A stretch of DNA of 64,000 nucleotides from Arthrobacter sp. ov407 (GCF_900102895.1 NZ_FNGD01000007.1:124001-188000); one strand, 5' to 3'. Positions 27,970-37,104 are shown, counted from the stretch's first letter. The notes: generated from the letters alone by a model not told the origin. Numbers and translations: made by a program.

Positions 27970-28476
27970 ATGGGACAGACTTCCTCAGGCCGCAGGGAAT
28001 TGATCACGGATCGGCTCTTAGGCGTGGCGGAGTTCAGCCATGCGCATTGGTTCTTCGGCAATCTTTACGAGGCCCTCGTCAAGGTCCCTCACCGCGTCGC
28101 GGCCGCGGAAGCAAGCCGCGAACTCCCCCGCTCGCCCTTTGGAGCGGGCAGCCCCGGCCGCTACTACGCCCCGATCGCCCCGATCAACGCGCCAGCGGCC
28201 ATCGCTGCCCTCGTGGCAGGCTGGAATCGTGCCGACAGCAGGCCATGGCTGATAGTCGCTGCCGCCAGCTCGACGTCGGGTGCTGCCGCCACCGCGTATC
28301 TGCTCCGGTCCATCAACCCCGCCCTGTTCTTCAGCCCAGAACCGCTCAGTGAGGCGGACCGCAAACCGCTGCTGAAGCGGTGGTACAGGGTCCACGCCTT
28401 CAGACTCACAGCCAGCGCTGTTGCTCTGGCCACCATCCACCAGGCACGAACACTCCGGCTCAGAAGCCGCGGATAA
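27970..28476 (+). CDS. Conserved membrane protein (DUF1772-like)
   Basis: The 168-residue protein has four hydrophobic stretches: SHAHWFFGNLYEALVKV, APINAPAAIAALVAGW, PWLIVAAASSTSGAAATAYLL and LTASAVALATIHQA. The HWFFGNLYEA motif resembles DUF1772/anthrone-oxygenase-like membrane proteins, by memory only. No active site is certain. It precedes the DHFR-like gene by 33 bases. Confidence 0.75.
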   Translation: MGQTSSGRRELITDRLLGVAEFSHAHWFFGNLYEALVKVPHRVAAAEASRELPRSPFGAGSPGRYYAPIAPINAPAAIAALVAGWNRADSRPWLIVAAASSTSGAAATAYLLRSINPALFFSPEPLSEADRKPLLKRWYRVHAFRLTASAVALATIHQARTLRLRSRG

Positions 28477-28509
28477 CAGCCACGCGCCACCGACCTGAAG
28501 GAGATCTTC

Positions 28510-29049
28510 ATGGGCAAGCTCACCGTCACCGCGTTTACCACCCTGGACAACGTGGCCGAGGAGCCCCAGCTCTGGTCGGGCCCGTTCTTCAGCGACGCCA
28601 CCGTGGCATTCAACGAACAAGTGCTGGCCGCGGCGGACTCGATGCTGCTCGGCCGGGTCACCTATGATGGCTTCGCGGCCTCCTGGCCGTCGCGGTCGGG
28701 CGATTTCACCGCCGACAAGTTCAACGCCATGCCGAAGTACGTCGTGTCGACCTCCATGGACCACGCGGACTGGAACAACAGCACGATCATCGCCGACGAC
28801 ATAGCCGGCCGGGTCCGCGCGCTTCGCGAGCGGGAGAACGTGATCGTTTGGGGAAGCCCGACGCTCGTCAAGACGCTCATGGAGGAGAACCTCGTCGACG
28901 AGTACGTTCTGCTGGTGTCCCCCATCGTGCTCGGGCAAGGCAAGAAGATGCTGCCGGAAGCCGGAACCCGGCACACGCTGCACATCGTCGAACTTGAACT
29001 CCTCGAAGGCGGGATGCTGGCACTCCGGATGACACCGGCGCCGGCCTGA
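28510..29049 (+). CDS. Dihydrofolate reductase-family protein (RibD C-terminal type)
   Basis: The 179-residue protein has the RibD-C/DHFR-like fold: MGKLTVTAFTTLDNVAEEPQLW, then SMLLGRVTYDGFAASWPSRSG (NADPH loop), KYVVSTSMDHADWNNSTII, ENVIVWGSPTLVKTLMEENLVDEYVLLVSPIVLGQGKKML and a closing strand. Many such actinobacterial copies are not involved in folate or riboflavin. GAAGGAGAT stands before ATG 28510. Confidence 0.88.
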   Translation: MGKLTVTAFTTLDNVAEEPQLWSGPFFSDATVAFNEQVLAAADSMLLGRVTYDGFAASWPSRSGDFTADKFNAMPKYVVSTSMDHADWNNSTIIADDIAGRVRALRERENVIVWGSPTLVKTLMEENLVDEYVLLVSPIVLGQGKKMLPEAGTRHTLHIVELELLEGGMLALRMTPAPA

Positions 29050-29095
29050 GTCCTGAGCCCTTCCCGCGGCGGGGGCCTCCGCTTGTCCGTCTGCG

Positions 29096-29443
29096 CTAGT
29101 CTCCGGAGCCCGTCCGGTCCGGCAGGCTGGCATCGACCGGAAAGGTCATGAACGCCGGCGTCTCGTACGGATGCGCGGAGAGCGCGGCGTCGACGACGGC
29201 GTTGCGCCGGGAGCGCGGGTAAGTCGCCTCGATCCGGGTTTCCGGCACCTCCTCGGGCGAATTGACGGCGCCAATGGTCGGGTTCGCGCCCGGCAGCGGC
29301 GTAAAGCGCCCGGTGCCTTCGAGGCTGAACGAGCAGTGCGAGTAGTTGCCCAGCCTGCCTGCCCCGGCCTCGCCAATGGCCTGCCGGACCGCGTGCGCAG
29401 CTTCGGTGGGGACGTAGATGACCAGACAATCCATTGGCTCCAT
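29096..29443 (-). CDS. Nif3-like single-domain protein (YqfO insert type)
   Basis: The 115-residue protein matches the small insert domain found in NIF3/YqfO proteins: CLVIYVPTEAAHAVRQAIGEAGAGRLGNYSHCSFSLEGTGRFTPLPGANPTIG, then VNSPEEVPETRIEATYP and AHPYETPAFMTFP. It is a stand-alone version, possibly trimeric like CutA/PII, and may bind metal. ATG 29443 is used because the extra 27 codons upstream in the frame are unlike the family. It diverges from helR, with the RAE element between them. Confidence 0.85.
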   Translation of the reverse strand: MEPMDCLVIYVPTEAAHAVRQAIGEAGAGRLGNYSHCSFSLEGTGRFTPLPGANPTIGAVNSPEEVPETRIEATYPRSRRNAVVDAALSAHPYETPAFMTFPVDASLPDRTGSGD

Positions 29444-29556
29444 GGCAGAAAGTCTGCCACGCCGCACAGATGGGTATCGGGGCCATACGCCGGCGGCTGG
29501 AAAGGGGGAATGGAAGCGGCACATTCCTTCCTTACTTTCAATCTATAGGGCCCCGG

Positions 29557-29575
29557 GGGGCTTGCCGCAAGCCCC
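29557..29575. promoter_or_regulatory. Rifamycin-associated element (RAE)
   Basis: GGGGCTTG-CCG-CAAGCCCC is a perfect 8-bp inverted repeat with a 3-base centre. Read on the minus strand it is GGGGCTTGCGGCAAGCCCC, which fits the published RAE consensus (GGGGCTTGCGGCAAGSCCC) as I remember it. It lies 111 bases upstream of helR. RAEs occur ahead of rifamycin-inactivating genes and helR in actinobacteria and mediate induction by rifamycins. Confidence 0.88.
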
Positions 29576-29686
29576 GGGTCGTGCCACAGAATTGGGAGGC
29601 GAACGAACCCACCGGGACCGCCGCGCCTGCTCTGCGGGAAGCGATCACCACCTGGTTCGGCACACCTCTAGAAAAGAGCTGATGAC

Positions 29687-31879
29687 GTGCCCTTGACCAC
29701 CAGTGCGTTCAACCTTCCCGACCACCTCACACCCAAAGCCGACCCGACGCTGATCGCCGGCGACGAGCAGCACTTCGCGGCCATCGCGGAGAGCCTCGAG
29801 CAGACGATCGCCGACCTGTCCGACCGTCTCGATGCCACGCGCAAGGAGTCCGGCCGCTTAGGCCAAGAGGCGCTGGAGCGGGACGTGGAGATCCGCCGGC
29901 TCACCGCCCGTCTGCGCGCCCTGCGCCGCTTCGGTTTGGACCTGTGCCTCGGACACATGGTCAGCGCAGACAACCCCGAGCCCGTGTACGTCGGACGGCT
30001 TGGCCTCACGGACAGAGAGGGCCGCCGGCTGCTCACCGACTGGCGCACCCCCGCCGCCGAGCCGTTCTTCGGAGCAACCCACGCCAACCCGATGGGTCTG
30101 GCAAGCCGCCGCAGGTATCGCTGGACCCGCGGCCGAATCACCGACTACTGGGACGAGGTGTTCACCCCGGACGGCTTGGTTGGGCACGCCGCCCTCGAGG
30201 ACCTTTCCGCCTTCATCGCCAGCCTGGGCAGCAGCCGCTCAGCCCGGATGCAAGACGTGCTCGGCACCATCCAGGCTGACCAGGACGCCATTATCCGCGC
30301 GGCATCCCGTGGCGCTCTCGTCGTCGACGGCGGTCCAGGGACGGGGAAAACCGTCGTCGCCCTGCACCGCTCCGCCTACCTCCTCTACTCCGACCCCCGC
30401 CTTGGTCACCGTGGTGCCCACAGCAAAAGCGGTGTGCTGTTCATCGGACCGCACCGGCCCTACCTGGCCTACGTCGCCGACGTCCTCCCCAGCCTCGGAG
30501 AGGAGGGCGTGCGGACCTGCACCCTGCGGGACCTCGTCCCCGAGGGGGCCACCGCAGCGATCGAGACCGACCCGAACGTGGCCTTCCTGAAGTCGTCCGC
30601 GGACATGGTTAAGGCGATCGAGCCAGCCGTCAGGTTTTACGAGGAGCCGCCCACGAAGGGGATGGAGGTCGAGACGCCGTACGCCGACCTGTGGCTCAGC
30701 GTTGAGGACTGGGCCGAGGCGTTCGAAGCACCAGAACCCGGCACCACGCACAACGAGGCGCGCGACGAGGTCTGGGAGGAGTTGCGCACAATCCTTGTGG
30801 ACAAACACGACGGCGACGACATCCCCGACGGCATACTCCGCAGGGCCTTGGCGCAGAACCCGGAGTTGGTCGGCGCTTTCAGCAGGGCGTGGCCGCTGCT
30901 GAACTACACCGACCTTGTCGGCGACCTCTGGTCGGTGCCCGCCTACCTGCGCATGTGCGCCCCCTTGCTCCGCCCTGACGAGGTCACGAAGCTGCAGCGC
31001 CAGGAACCCCAGGCCTGGACCGTGTCCGACCTGCCGCTCCTGGACGCGGCCCGTCAACGACTCGGCGACCCCGAGACGTCACGACGCAAGCGTCGGCAGG
31101 ACGCCGCCGGTGCCTCCGAGCGAGAGCTCATGGACCGGGTGGTCGAAGACCTGATCGCGTCCGACGACTCCGAACTGATGGTGATGTCAATGCTGCGCGG
31201 GGAGGACCTGCAGGACAAGTTGGGCGACGAGGATGTTGCGCCGAGCGCCCACCCGGACGAGCTCGCCGGCCCGTTCGCCCACGTCGTCGTGGACGAGGCG
31301 CAGGAGCTGACCGACGCGGAGTGGCAGATGCTGCTCCTCCGCTGCCCGTCCCGGAGCTTCACCGTTGTCGGGGATCGTGCGCAGGCCAGGCACGGGTTCG
31401 CGGAGTCGTGGCTGGAACGGCTCGGGCGGGTCGGCCTTACCAACGTAAACCTGGCGACCCTCAGCATCAACTACCGAACGCCCGAGGAGGTCATGGCGGA
31501 AGCCGAGCCGGTCATCAGGGCGGCCCTCCCGGACGCCAACGTGCCGACGTCTATCCGCAGCAGCGGCATCCCAGTGGTCTACGGGTCGACGTCGGAGCTG
31601 GGCTCGATCCTCGACACCTGGCTCGCCGCGCATGCCGACGGGACCGCCTGCGTCATCGGCACGGGCGGCATCGACCACGACTCGGTCCGGGCGACATCCC
31701 GCGTCAGGTCGCTGACCCCGGAGCTGTCGAAGGGCCTCGAGTTCGACGTGGTTGTCCTAGTCGACCCGGAGGCGTTCGGCACGGGCATCGAGGGAGCGGT
31801 GGACCGCTATGTCGCGATGACCCGGACAACCCGGCAACTCGTCATCCTCACAACCCCCGACGCCGGCCAACGATCGTGA
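29687..31879 (+). CDS. helR: RNA polymerase recycling motor ATPase HelR
   Basis: The 730-residue HelD/HelR-type protein opens with an N-terminal coiled coil (about residues 25-90: HFAAIAESLEQTIADLSDRLDATRKESGRLGQEAL). A domain with VYVGRLGLTDREGRRLLTDWR follows and then SF1 helicase motifs: Walker A GGPGTGKT near residue 215, Walker B region VVVDEAQELTDAEWQMLLLRC, and motifs IV-VI ending SKGLEFDVVVLV and YVAMTRTTRQLVIL. HelR binds RNA polymerase, removes stalled complexes or rifampicin and gives resistance. GTG 29687 fits the family N-terminus. The RAE upstream predicts rifamycin induction. Confidence 0.93.
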   Translation: MPLTTSAFNLPDHLTPKADPTLIAGDEQHFAAIAESLEQTIADLSDRLDATRKESGRLGQEALERDVEIRRLTARLRALRRFGLDLCLGHMVSADNPEPVYVGRLGLTDREGRRLLTDWRTPAAEPFFGATHANPMGLASRRRYRWTRGRITDYWDEVFTPDGLVGHAALEDLSAFIASLGSSRSARMQDVLGTIQADQDAIIRAASRGALVVDGGPGTGKTVVALHRSAYLLYSDPRLGHRGAHSKSGVLFIGPHRPYLAYVADVLPSLGEEGVRTCTLRDLVPEGATAAIETDPNVAFLKSSADMVKAIEPAVRFYEEPPTKGMEVETPYADLWLSVEDWAEAFEAPEPGTTHNEARDEVWEELRTILVDKHDGDDIPDGILRRALAQNPELVGAFSRAWPLLNYTDLVGDLWSVPAYLRMCAPLLRPDEVTKLQRQEPQAWTVSDLPLLDAARQRLGDPETSRRKRRQDAAGASERELMDRVVEDLIASDDSELMVMSMLRGEDLQDKLGDEDVAPSAHPDELAGPFAHVVVDEAQELTDAEWQMLLLRCPSRSFTVVGDRAQARHGFAESWLERLGRVGLTNVNLATLSINYRTPEEVMAEAEPVIRAALPDANVPTSIRSSGIPVVYGSTSELGSILDTWLAAHADGTACVIGTGGIDHDSVRATSRVRSLTPELSKGLEFDVVVLVDPEAFGTGIEGAVDRYVAMTRTTRQLVILTTPDAGQRS

Positions 31880-31960
31880 TCGATCTTCGCTGCGCCTGAT
31901 GCCCGCGACGGCGTCTTAACTCCGGTCGGGTTCCACTTCAGCGCCGAGGATTCAAGCGAA

Positions 31961-33655
31961 TCAGAAAGTGGATCCTCCTGGCTCGGCAAGCGGGTACTCG
32001 CGCTCGATCTGGGCGACCTTCGGATCCTTCTCGTCGGCGCCGTAGTCCGAGCTGTGGGTGATGTCATTCCCACCAGGGAGCTTCATTGCGTGGAAGAGCA
32101 GAGATAGGCCGGTGGCAACCACGAGGTTTATCGCAAACGCCACAACGGCGATGTAGACCTGTATATCAGTGCCGGGGATGGCCGCGATCGAGCCGCCAAA
32201 GTAGGCTTTCGTGACCGGGTTGACCACGTTGTAAGCCGCGATGGTGCCATAGATGATTCCGGCTATCCAGCCGCCGAAAAGTGCCCACCGGTGGAACCAG
32301 CGGGTGTAGAGCCCTGCCACGATCGTCGGGAAGGTCTGCAGGATCCAGATACCGCCGAGGAGCTGCATGTTAATTGCTGCCGACTGGTCCATGGCAATGA
32401 CGAAAATCAGTGCACCGAATTTCACCACAAGCGACGCGATCTTGGAGACCTTTGCTTCCTGCCGGGGTGTGGCGTCGGGCTTAATCAGGTCGCGGTAAAT
32501 GTTGCGGGTGAACAGGTTCGCCGCGGCTATCGACATGATCGCGGCCGGGACCAGAGCCCCGATGGCGATGGCGGCCAGGGCGATTCCGGCAAACCAGGCC
32601 GGGAATTGATCCAGGAACAGCTGCGGCACCACCAACTGCGGGTTGACGGTTCCGTTCAGGTCGATGGGGTCGGTGCCGGCGTATATCGCCGCGTAGCCCA
32701 GCAGAGCCAGGAACCCCAGCATCAACGAGTACAGCGGCAGCACCGCGGCATTTTTCCGGATCGTATTCCTGCTCTTGGTCGCCAGGACGCCCGTGATCGA
32801 GTGCGGGTACATGAAAAGCGCCAAGGCCGAGCCCAGAGCCAGCGTCCAGTAGGCCGAGTAACTGTTCGCGCCCGGAATGAAGACTCCAGTGGGTTTACCG
32901 GTGGCAGGGTTGACCGCAGCGAGTTTCGCCTCGGCGGAGTCGAAGATGGGGCCCCAGCCGCCAAACTTGATCGGCAGGTAAATGACCGCGACGATCACCG
33001 CAAGGTAGATCAGCAGATCCTTCACAACGGCGATCAGGGCCGGAGCCCGAAGGCCCGAGGTGTACGTATAAGCGGCCAGGACCACGAACGCGATGATCAG
33101 CGGCAGGTCGGTCAGCAGTACGTTCTCCGCACTGCCCAGGCCCAGCACCGTGAGCACGGCCTTGATACCGACCAGCTGAAGTGCAATGTAAGGCATCGTC
33201 GCGACGATGCCGGTGACTGCGACGGCAAGGGTCAGCGCCCTGCTGCCGTAGCGGCCGCCAACGAAGTCGGCCGGTGTGACAAACCCATGCCGATGCGAGA
33301 CGGACCACAACCGGCTCATCAGGAGGAACACGATCGGGTACAGAACGATTGTGTACGGCACCGCGAAGAATCCGCTCACGGCGCCAGTGGCCCACATTGC
33401 AGCCGGAACGGCCACGAACGTGTAGGCCGTATACAGGTCGCCGCCGAGCAGGAACCAGGTCACCCAGGTTCCAAAACCGCGGCCCCCAAGGCCCCACTCG
33501 TCAAGGCTGTGCAGCCCTGTCCCCTCTCCCCGCCGCCACCGCGCAGCTACGAACCCCAAGACCGCCACCAGGACGAAGAGAATGATCACAATGGTCAGTG
33601 GAACCCAGCTAATAGGCCGGTCCGGAGCGGCCAGCGACACGGCTGCCCCGCTCAT
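31961..33655 (-). CDS. Sodium:solute symporter (monocarboxylate/MctP-like)
   Basis: The 564-residue protein has about 13 hydrophobic helices, beginning SWVPLTIVIILFVLVAVLGFVAA and then GLHSLDEWGLGGRGFGTWVTWFLLGGDLYTAYTF, the SSS-family opening. Motifs such as VSHRHGFVTPADFVGGRYGS and AIGALVPAAIMSIAAANLFTRN place it with the MctP-type carriers of lactate, pyruvate or acetate. It overlaps the DUF3311 gene by four bases, and the pairing SSS plus DUF3311 is the standard two-gene unit of this family. Substrate is inferred from family only. Confidence 0.9.
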   Translation of the reverse strand: MSGAAVSLAAPDRPISWVPLTIVIILFVLVAVLGFVAARWRRGEGTGLHSLDEWGLGGRGFGTWVTWFLLGGDLYTAYTFVAVPAAMWATGAVSGFFAVPYTIVLYPIVFLLMSRLWSVSHRHGFVTPADFVGGRYGSRALTLAVAVTGIVATMPYIALQLVGIKAVLTVLGLGSAENVLLTDLPLIIAFVVLAAYTYTSGLRAPALIAVVKDLLIYLAVIVAVIYLPIKFGGWGPIFDSAEAKLAAVNPATGKPTGVFIPGANSYSAYWTLALGSALALFMYPHSITGVLATKSRNTIRKNAAVLPLYSLMLGFLALLGYAAIYAGTDPIDLNGTVNPQLVVPQLFLDQFPAWFAGIALAAIAIGALVPAAIMSIAAANLFTRNIYRDLIKPDATPRQEAKVSKIASLVVKFGALIFVIAMDQSAAINMQLLGGIWILQTFPTIVAGLYTRWFHRWALFGGWIAGIIYGTIAAYNVVNPVTKAYFGGSIAAIPGTDIQVYIAVVAFAINLVVATGLSLLFHAMKLPGGNDITHSSDYGADEKDPKVAQIEREYPLAEPGGSTF

Positions 33656-33933
33656 CGCTCCTCCTGGTCACCGGTCACGCCGCGCACGGATTCGCGCCGG
33701 CGGCGATCCTCCTTACTGACCAGCCAGTAGGAGATCCCCACCAGGGCCGAGGTGATCGGAATCCACATCATCTGGTACCAGTAGAAGAACGGCATACCGG
33801 CCAAACGCGGCTCATCGACAGAATACGCCGGCACATACAACGGAATCACTATGGCGATGGCCAACAGGAATCCGGTAACGACATATGGACCGGGTCTGGC
33901 CGGCCCGCGCGTCGGCACATCGGGACTGGACAT
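33652..33933 (-). CDS. DUF3311 small membrane protein
   Basis: The 93-residue protein has two membrane helices (YVVTGFLLAIAIVIPLYV and FFYWYQMMWIPITSALVGISYWLV) and charged ends. DUF3311 proteins are the small partner of SSS monocarboxylate permeases and may stabilise them. The ATGA overlap with the transporter shows translational coupling. This is the first gene of the pair, and the promoter must lie in 33934-34240. Confidence 0.9.
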   Translation of the reverse strand: MSSPDVPTRGPARPGPYVVTGFLLAIAIVIPLYVPAYSVDEPRLAGMPFFYWYQMMWIPITSALVGISYWLVSKEDRRRRESVRGVTGDQEER

Positions 33934-33999
33934 CGACGCCTCCTCATCGAGACGGGCCCCCGGAGCGGGAGGGCTTCCCGGGACGTGCCGGCGGCCTGT

Positions 34000-34021
34000 A
34001 GACCGTATGTCGCAACGGTCT
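34000..34021. promoter_or_regulatory. Inverted repeat in the 33934-34242 divergent region
   Basis: AGACCGT-ATGTCGCA-ACGGTCT is a perfect 7-bp inverted repeat with an 8-base spacer, 67 bases upstream of the DUF3311 start. It may be the operator for the carboxylate transporter pair. The rest of this 309-base gap shows no gene. Confidence 0.55.
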
Positions 34022-34242
34022 TTTACAGAACAGAATAGACATCCGCCTTCGTCTCCGACAGGGCCATCGCACCCGTCTTTGGCGGCAGTCTTGCGCCCGG
34101 GGGTTGATCATGATGCCACCCGACGATCTCGAAGTTGGGGATCGCTGCGCGGCGCGAAGCGCGGTGCGTGAACTTGGAGCCAAGGCGCAGACACCGGCCT
34201 ATCATGAGGTCACGGAACGGAACGCAAGCGGGGGCCGCTGGC

Positions 34243-35067
34243 ATGACCAACGAACGCGAACGCAGTGAAGCGCCCACGGGCAACGTTGCGCTCGTGACCG
34301 GTGCGAGCCGAGGCGTCGGCCGGGGCATCGCGCTTGGCCTTCTGGCGGCGGGGTTCCGGGTTTACGGCTCGGGCCGCTCGATCGACCAGGCGGACCTGCC
34401 GCGGGAGCTACGGCGCGTGCGCTGCGACCATCTCAAAGACGAAGAGACGGCCCGCGTGTTTGACGTGATCCGGTCCGAGTGCGGCAGCCTCGATCTTCTC
34501 GTCAATTGCGCCTGGGGCGGCTACGAGAAGATGGTCGAAGGCGGAGCATTCACGTGGCCTGCGCCGTTTTGGGATCAGCCGGCGCATCGCTGGACCGGCA
34601 TGATGGACGCCGGGGTGCGCGCGGCCTTTGTGTGTTCGGCACACGCGGCGCGCATGATGACGCCGCGGCACCGCGGCTTGATCATCAACATCAGCTTCTG
34701 GTCGGCGCAGCGTCACCTCGGCAACACGATCTACGGCATCGCAAAAGCGGCGACCGACAAGATGACATCCGACATGGCCGTCGAGCTGAAACCGTTCGCC
34801 GTTCCGGTCATCTCGCTCTACCCCGGTCTGGTTCGAACCGAGTCGGTCCTGGCAGCCGCGGAAAGTGGCGCATTCGATCTCTCAACCAGCGAAAGCCCTG
34901 AATTCATCGGCCGCGTGATCAACGCACTCTTCCACGATCCGAACCTGCTGGCGCGGACCGGCCAGGTGCTTATCGCCGCTGCGGTGGCGAAGGAATTTGG
35001 CGTACTGGACATCGACGGAAGTTCGCCGCCGGCGCTGACACTCGCGGACATCCCTTTTGAGGGGTAA
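34243..35067 (+). CDS. Short-chain dehydrogenase/reductase (DHRS1-like)
   Basis: The 274-residue SDR has the cofactor loop TGASRGVGRGIALGL, the NCAWGG loop replacing NNAG, INISFWSAQ carrying the Ser, and YGIAK with Tyr and Lys. The NCAWGGYEKM pattern is like the DHRS1/YdfG-type short-chain dehydrogenases. The C-terminal extension ends near KEFGVLDIDGSSPPALTLADIPFEG. No good ribosome binding site stands before ATG 34243; ATG 34204 is possible. It converges on the flavoenzyme at 35084. Confidence 0.83.
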   Translation: MTNERERSEAPTGNVALVTGASRGVGRGIALGLLAAGFRVYGSGRSIDQADLPRELRRVRCDHLKDEETARVFDVIRSECGSLDLLVNCAWGGYEKMVEGGAFTWPAPFWDQPAHRWTGMMDAGVRAAFVCSAHAARMMTPRHRGLIINISFWSAQRHLGNTIYGIAKAATDKMTSDMAVELKPFAVPVISLYPGLVRTESVLAAAESGAFDLSTSESPEFIGRVINALFHDPNLLARTGQVLIAAAVAKEFGVLDIDGSSPPALTLADIPFEG

Positions 35068-35083
35068 GCGCCCGGCGGACTTC

Positions 35084-36457
35084 CTATGCGACCGGGCGGA
35101 CGTTCTGATTCGATCGGAAGAGGTTCATTGGGTCGTATGTGGCTTTGACGGCGACCAGCCGATCGTAGTTGGCGCCGTAGGCTGCCCGCACCCGGGCCTC
35201 CCCTTCTTGGCCCAGATCGTTGACGTACACCCCGCCCGCGGCAAAGGGCTGCATCGCTTCGAAGAAGGCGCGGGCCCAGCCGACGTTGCGCTCCGTCTCT
35301 GCCGGGTCGGACCACTGGGCCAGGATGAGGAGCTCGCTCTGTGACCGACGATGGGGAAATGCCGTGGCCGCCGGGTCGACCCGAGCGGCCACACCGTGTA
35401 TTTGCTGCATTGCGATGCCACTCGCAGCTGAAGGCATCTCGGTCGCATACTGGAGCAGGATATCGATGGCGTCGGAAGTGAAGTCGGTGAAGAAGCTCGA
35501 TTTCCAATAGTGGTTCTGGCCCAACGGAAAGCCTGCGTCGCCAGCACTCTGCAGGGCGACGTAGTCGGTTGGCACCACCATGTCCACATCTGGGCCGAGA
35601 TCGCGCAGCGGCCGTAGAGCCAGCTCCGCCTCATCATGCTGTCCGCTCCAGCAGACGCCGACGCCAAAAACTGGGCGGCCCGACGCGTCGCACCCCAGAC
35701 TGGCCGACATCGAGAGCTCGTCGGGACAAGAGGCGGCGAATTCGGGGTAAAACCGCAGGACCTCCCTCGTCCGTTCGGCGGGGAATGAGAGCGCTCCGGC
35801 AAGAACCGGCCCGACGGGATGCAAACGATAGGTGAACGAGGTAACAACGCCGAAGTTTCCACCCCCACCCTGAATGGCCCAGTAGAGGTCTGCGTGTTGC
35901 TCGGGGCTCACCGTCAGTTGCCTGCCATCCGAAGTCACGACGTCGGCGGCGAGCACGTTGTCGCAGGCGAGCCCGTGCTTGCCGTTGAGCCAGCCAATGC
36001 CACCTCCGAGAGTCAAGCCGGCGATGCCGGTAACCGAGACGACTCCGAGCGGCGTGGCTAGGCCATATGCCTGGGTGGCGACGTCGAGATCGGTCAGGAG
36101 CGCACCCGCTCCAGCCACGGCGACCCGCCGTTCGGCATCGACCTGGACGTTCTTCATGCCAGAGCAATCCAGCATGAGCCCATGGGCGCCGACGGCGTTC
36201 CCTGCGACATTGTGACCGCCGCCCTTAATGGATACAGGAAGATCGTTTTCCCGGGCGAAGGTCACCGCACGGCGAATGTCTTCGGCGTCAGCGGGGCGGA
36301 CAATCACGTCTGGACGGCGGTCAATCATAGCGTTGAAGACCTTCCGGGCTTCGTCGTAGCCGAATTCTCCAGGACGGAACAGCCGGCCCCGAAGAGCCGA
36401 ACTCAAGTCATCAACGACGGATGGGTCAAGCCACGGTGAGGGGTCCTGGATAGCCAC
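35084..36457 (-). CDS. FAD-linked oxidoreductase, berberine-bridge (BBE) type
   Basis: The 457-residue flavoprotein has the PCMH/VAO FAD domain. DVIVRPADAEDIRRAVTFA and KGGGHNVAG carry His82, the expected covalent FAD link. The BBE C-terminal tail ends AAYGANYDRLVAVKATYDPMNLFRSNQNV. The second link of bicovalent enzymes (a Cys before VGxGGGxG) is replaced by Val/Thr in VVSVTGIAGLTLGGGIGWL, so FAD should be attached by His only. Such enzymes oxidise sugars or secondary metabolites with O2. No cluster partner is visible. Confidence 0.9.
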   Translation of the reverse strand: MAIQDPSPWLDPSVVDDLSSALRGRLFRPGEFGYDEARKVFNAMIDRRPDVIVRPADAEDIRRAVTFARENDLPVSIKGGGHNVAGNAVGAHGLMLDCSGMKNVQVDAERRVAVAGAGALLTDLDVATQAYGLATPLGVVSVTGIAGLTLGGGIGWLNGKHGLACDNVLAADVVTSDGRQLTVSPEQHADLYWAIQGGGGNFGVVTSFTYRLHPVGPVLAGALSFPAERTREVLRFYPEFAASCPDELSMSASLGCDASGRPVFGVGVCWSGQHDEAELALRPLRDLGPDVDMVVPTDYVALQSAGDAGFPLGQNHYWKSSFFTDFTSDAIDILLQYATEMPSAASGIAMQQIHGVAARVDPAATAFPHRRSQSELLILAQWSDPAETERNVGWARAFFEAMQPFAAGGVYVNDLGQEGEARVRAAYGANYDRLVAVKATYDPMNLFRSNQNVRPVA

Positions 36458-36548
36458 GGCAAGGCGCCTTTCTCGATCGAGACCGCCAAGAACGCCCCAG
36501 CCCTATTGATCCACTCTGGTATCGAATTCAGGTTCTGACCGTCTTGGC

Positions 36549-36580
36549 GCCGTGCCGGACAAAACGTGTCTCGGCACGGC
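36549..36580. terminator. Hairpin terminator after the cupredoxin gene
   Basis: GCCGTGCCG-GACA and TGTC-T-CGGCACGGC pair across an AAACG loop with a single bulged base. The hairpin is directly downstream of the leftward cupredoxin gene, which ends at 36588. Confidence 0.65.
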
Positions 36581-36587
36581 GTCGTCC

Positions 36588-37037
36588 TCATTTGACCGTC
36601 AGTGAGCCGTGCATGCTGGAGTGGTACGTGCAGTGAAACGGGTACGTGCCCGGCTTGGAGGGTGCCTTGAATGTGGCCGTACCGCCGTTTTCCTTGACCT
36701 CGACATCAAAGAGCGTCGCATCCTGGTCTGCGGTCACCGTGTGCTCGGCAGTGTCCATGTTCGTCACCTTCACCTCGGCACCGGGAGCGACCGAGCCAGG
36801 GATCTGGTAGGCGAAGTTGCTGATCGTGATTGTCGCGGCGGCGGCGTTTGCCGCCCCGCTTCCCGACCCTGAAGCCGTGGAGCCCGCCGGGGCTGACGGC
36901 TCCATGGACATGCTGGGAGAGGTCCCGGCCGTCGTGGCCGGGGCCGATGCCGGTGTTCCGCCGCCTCCGGCACAGCCGCTCAGCCCGATCAAAACCGTCG
37001 CCAACACGAGTGCAGTCCGTGTCTTATTGCTCGTCAT
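36588..37037 (-). CDS. Cupredoxin (plastocyanin-like) lipoprotein
   Basis: The 149-residue protein has a lipoprotein signal with lipobox LSGC (Cys22). A Gly/Ser/Ala/Pro-rich linker follows to about residue 68, then a cupredoxin domain with AEHTV (His99) and HCTYHSSMHG (Cys136, His139, Met142), a complete type-1 copper site. It is probably anchored on the outer face of the membrane and carries electrons or binds copper. Its promoter region holds five 13-bp tandem repeats. It stands alone as a transcription unit. Confidence 0.9.
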   Translation of the reverse strand: MTSNKTRTALVLATVLIGLSGCAGGGGTPASAPATTAGTSPSMSMEPSAPAGSTASGSGSGAANAAAATITISNFAYQIPGSVAPGAEVKVTNMDTAEHTVTADQDATLFDVEVKENGGTATFKAPSKPGTYPFHCTYHSSMHGSLTVK

Positions 37038-37104
37038 GATGTGCCGTCCTCGACGCTGGAGGGGGCTGCGGAATCAGCCCGGATTCCTTCCATTCTGCAT
37101 CCAG

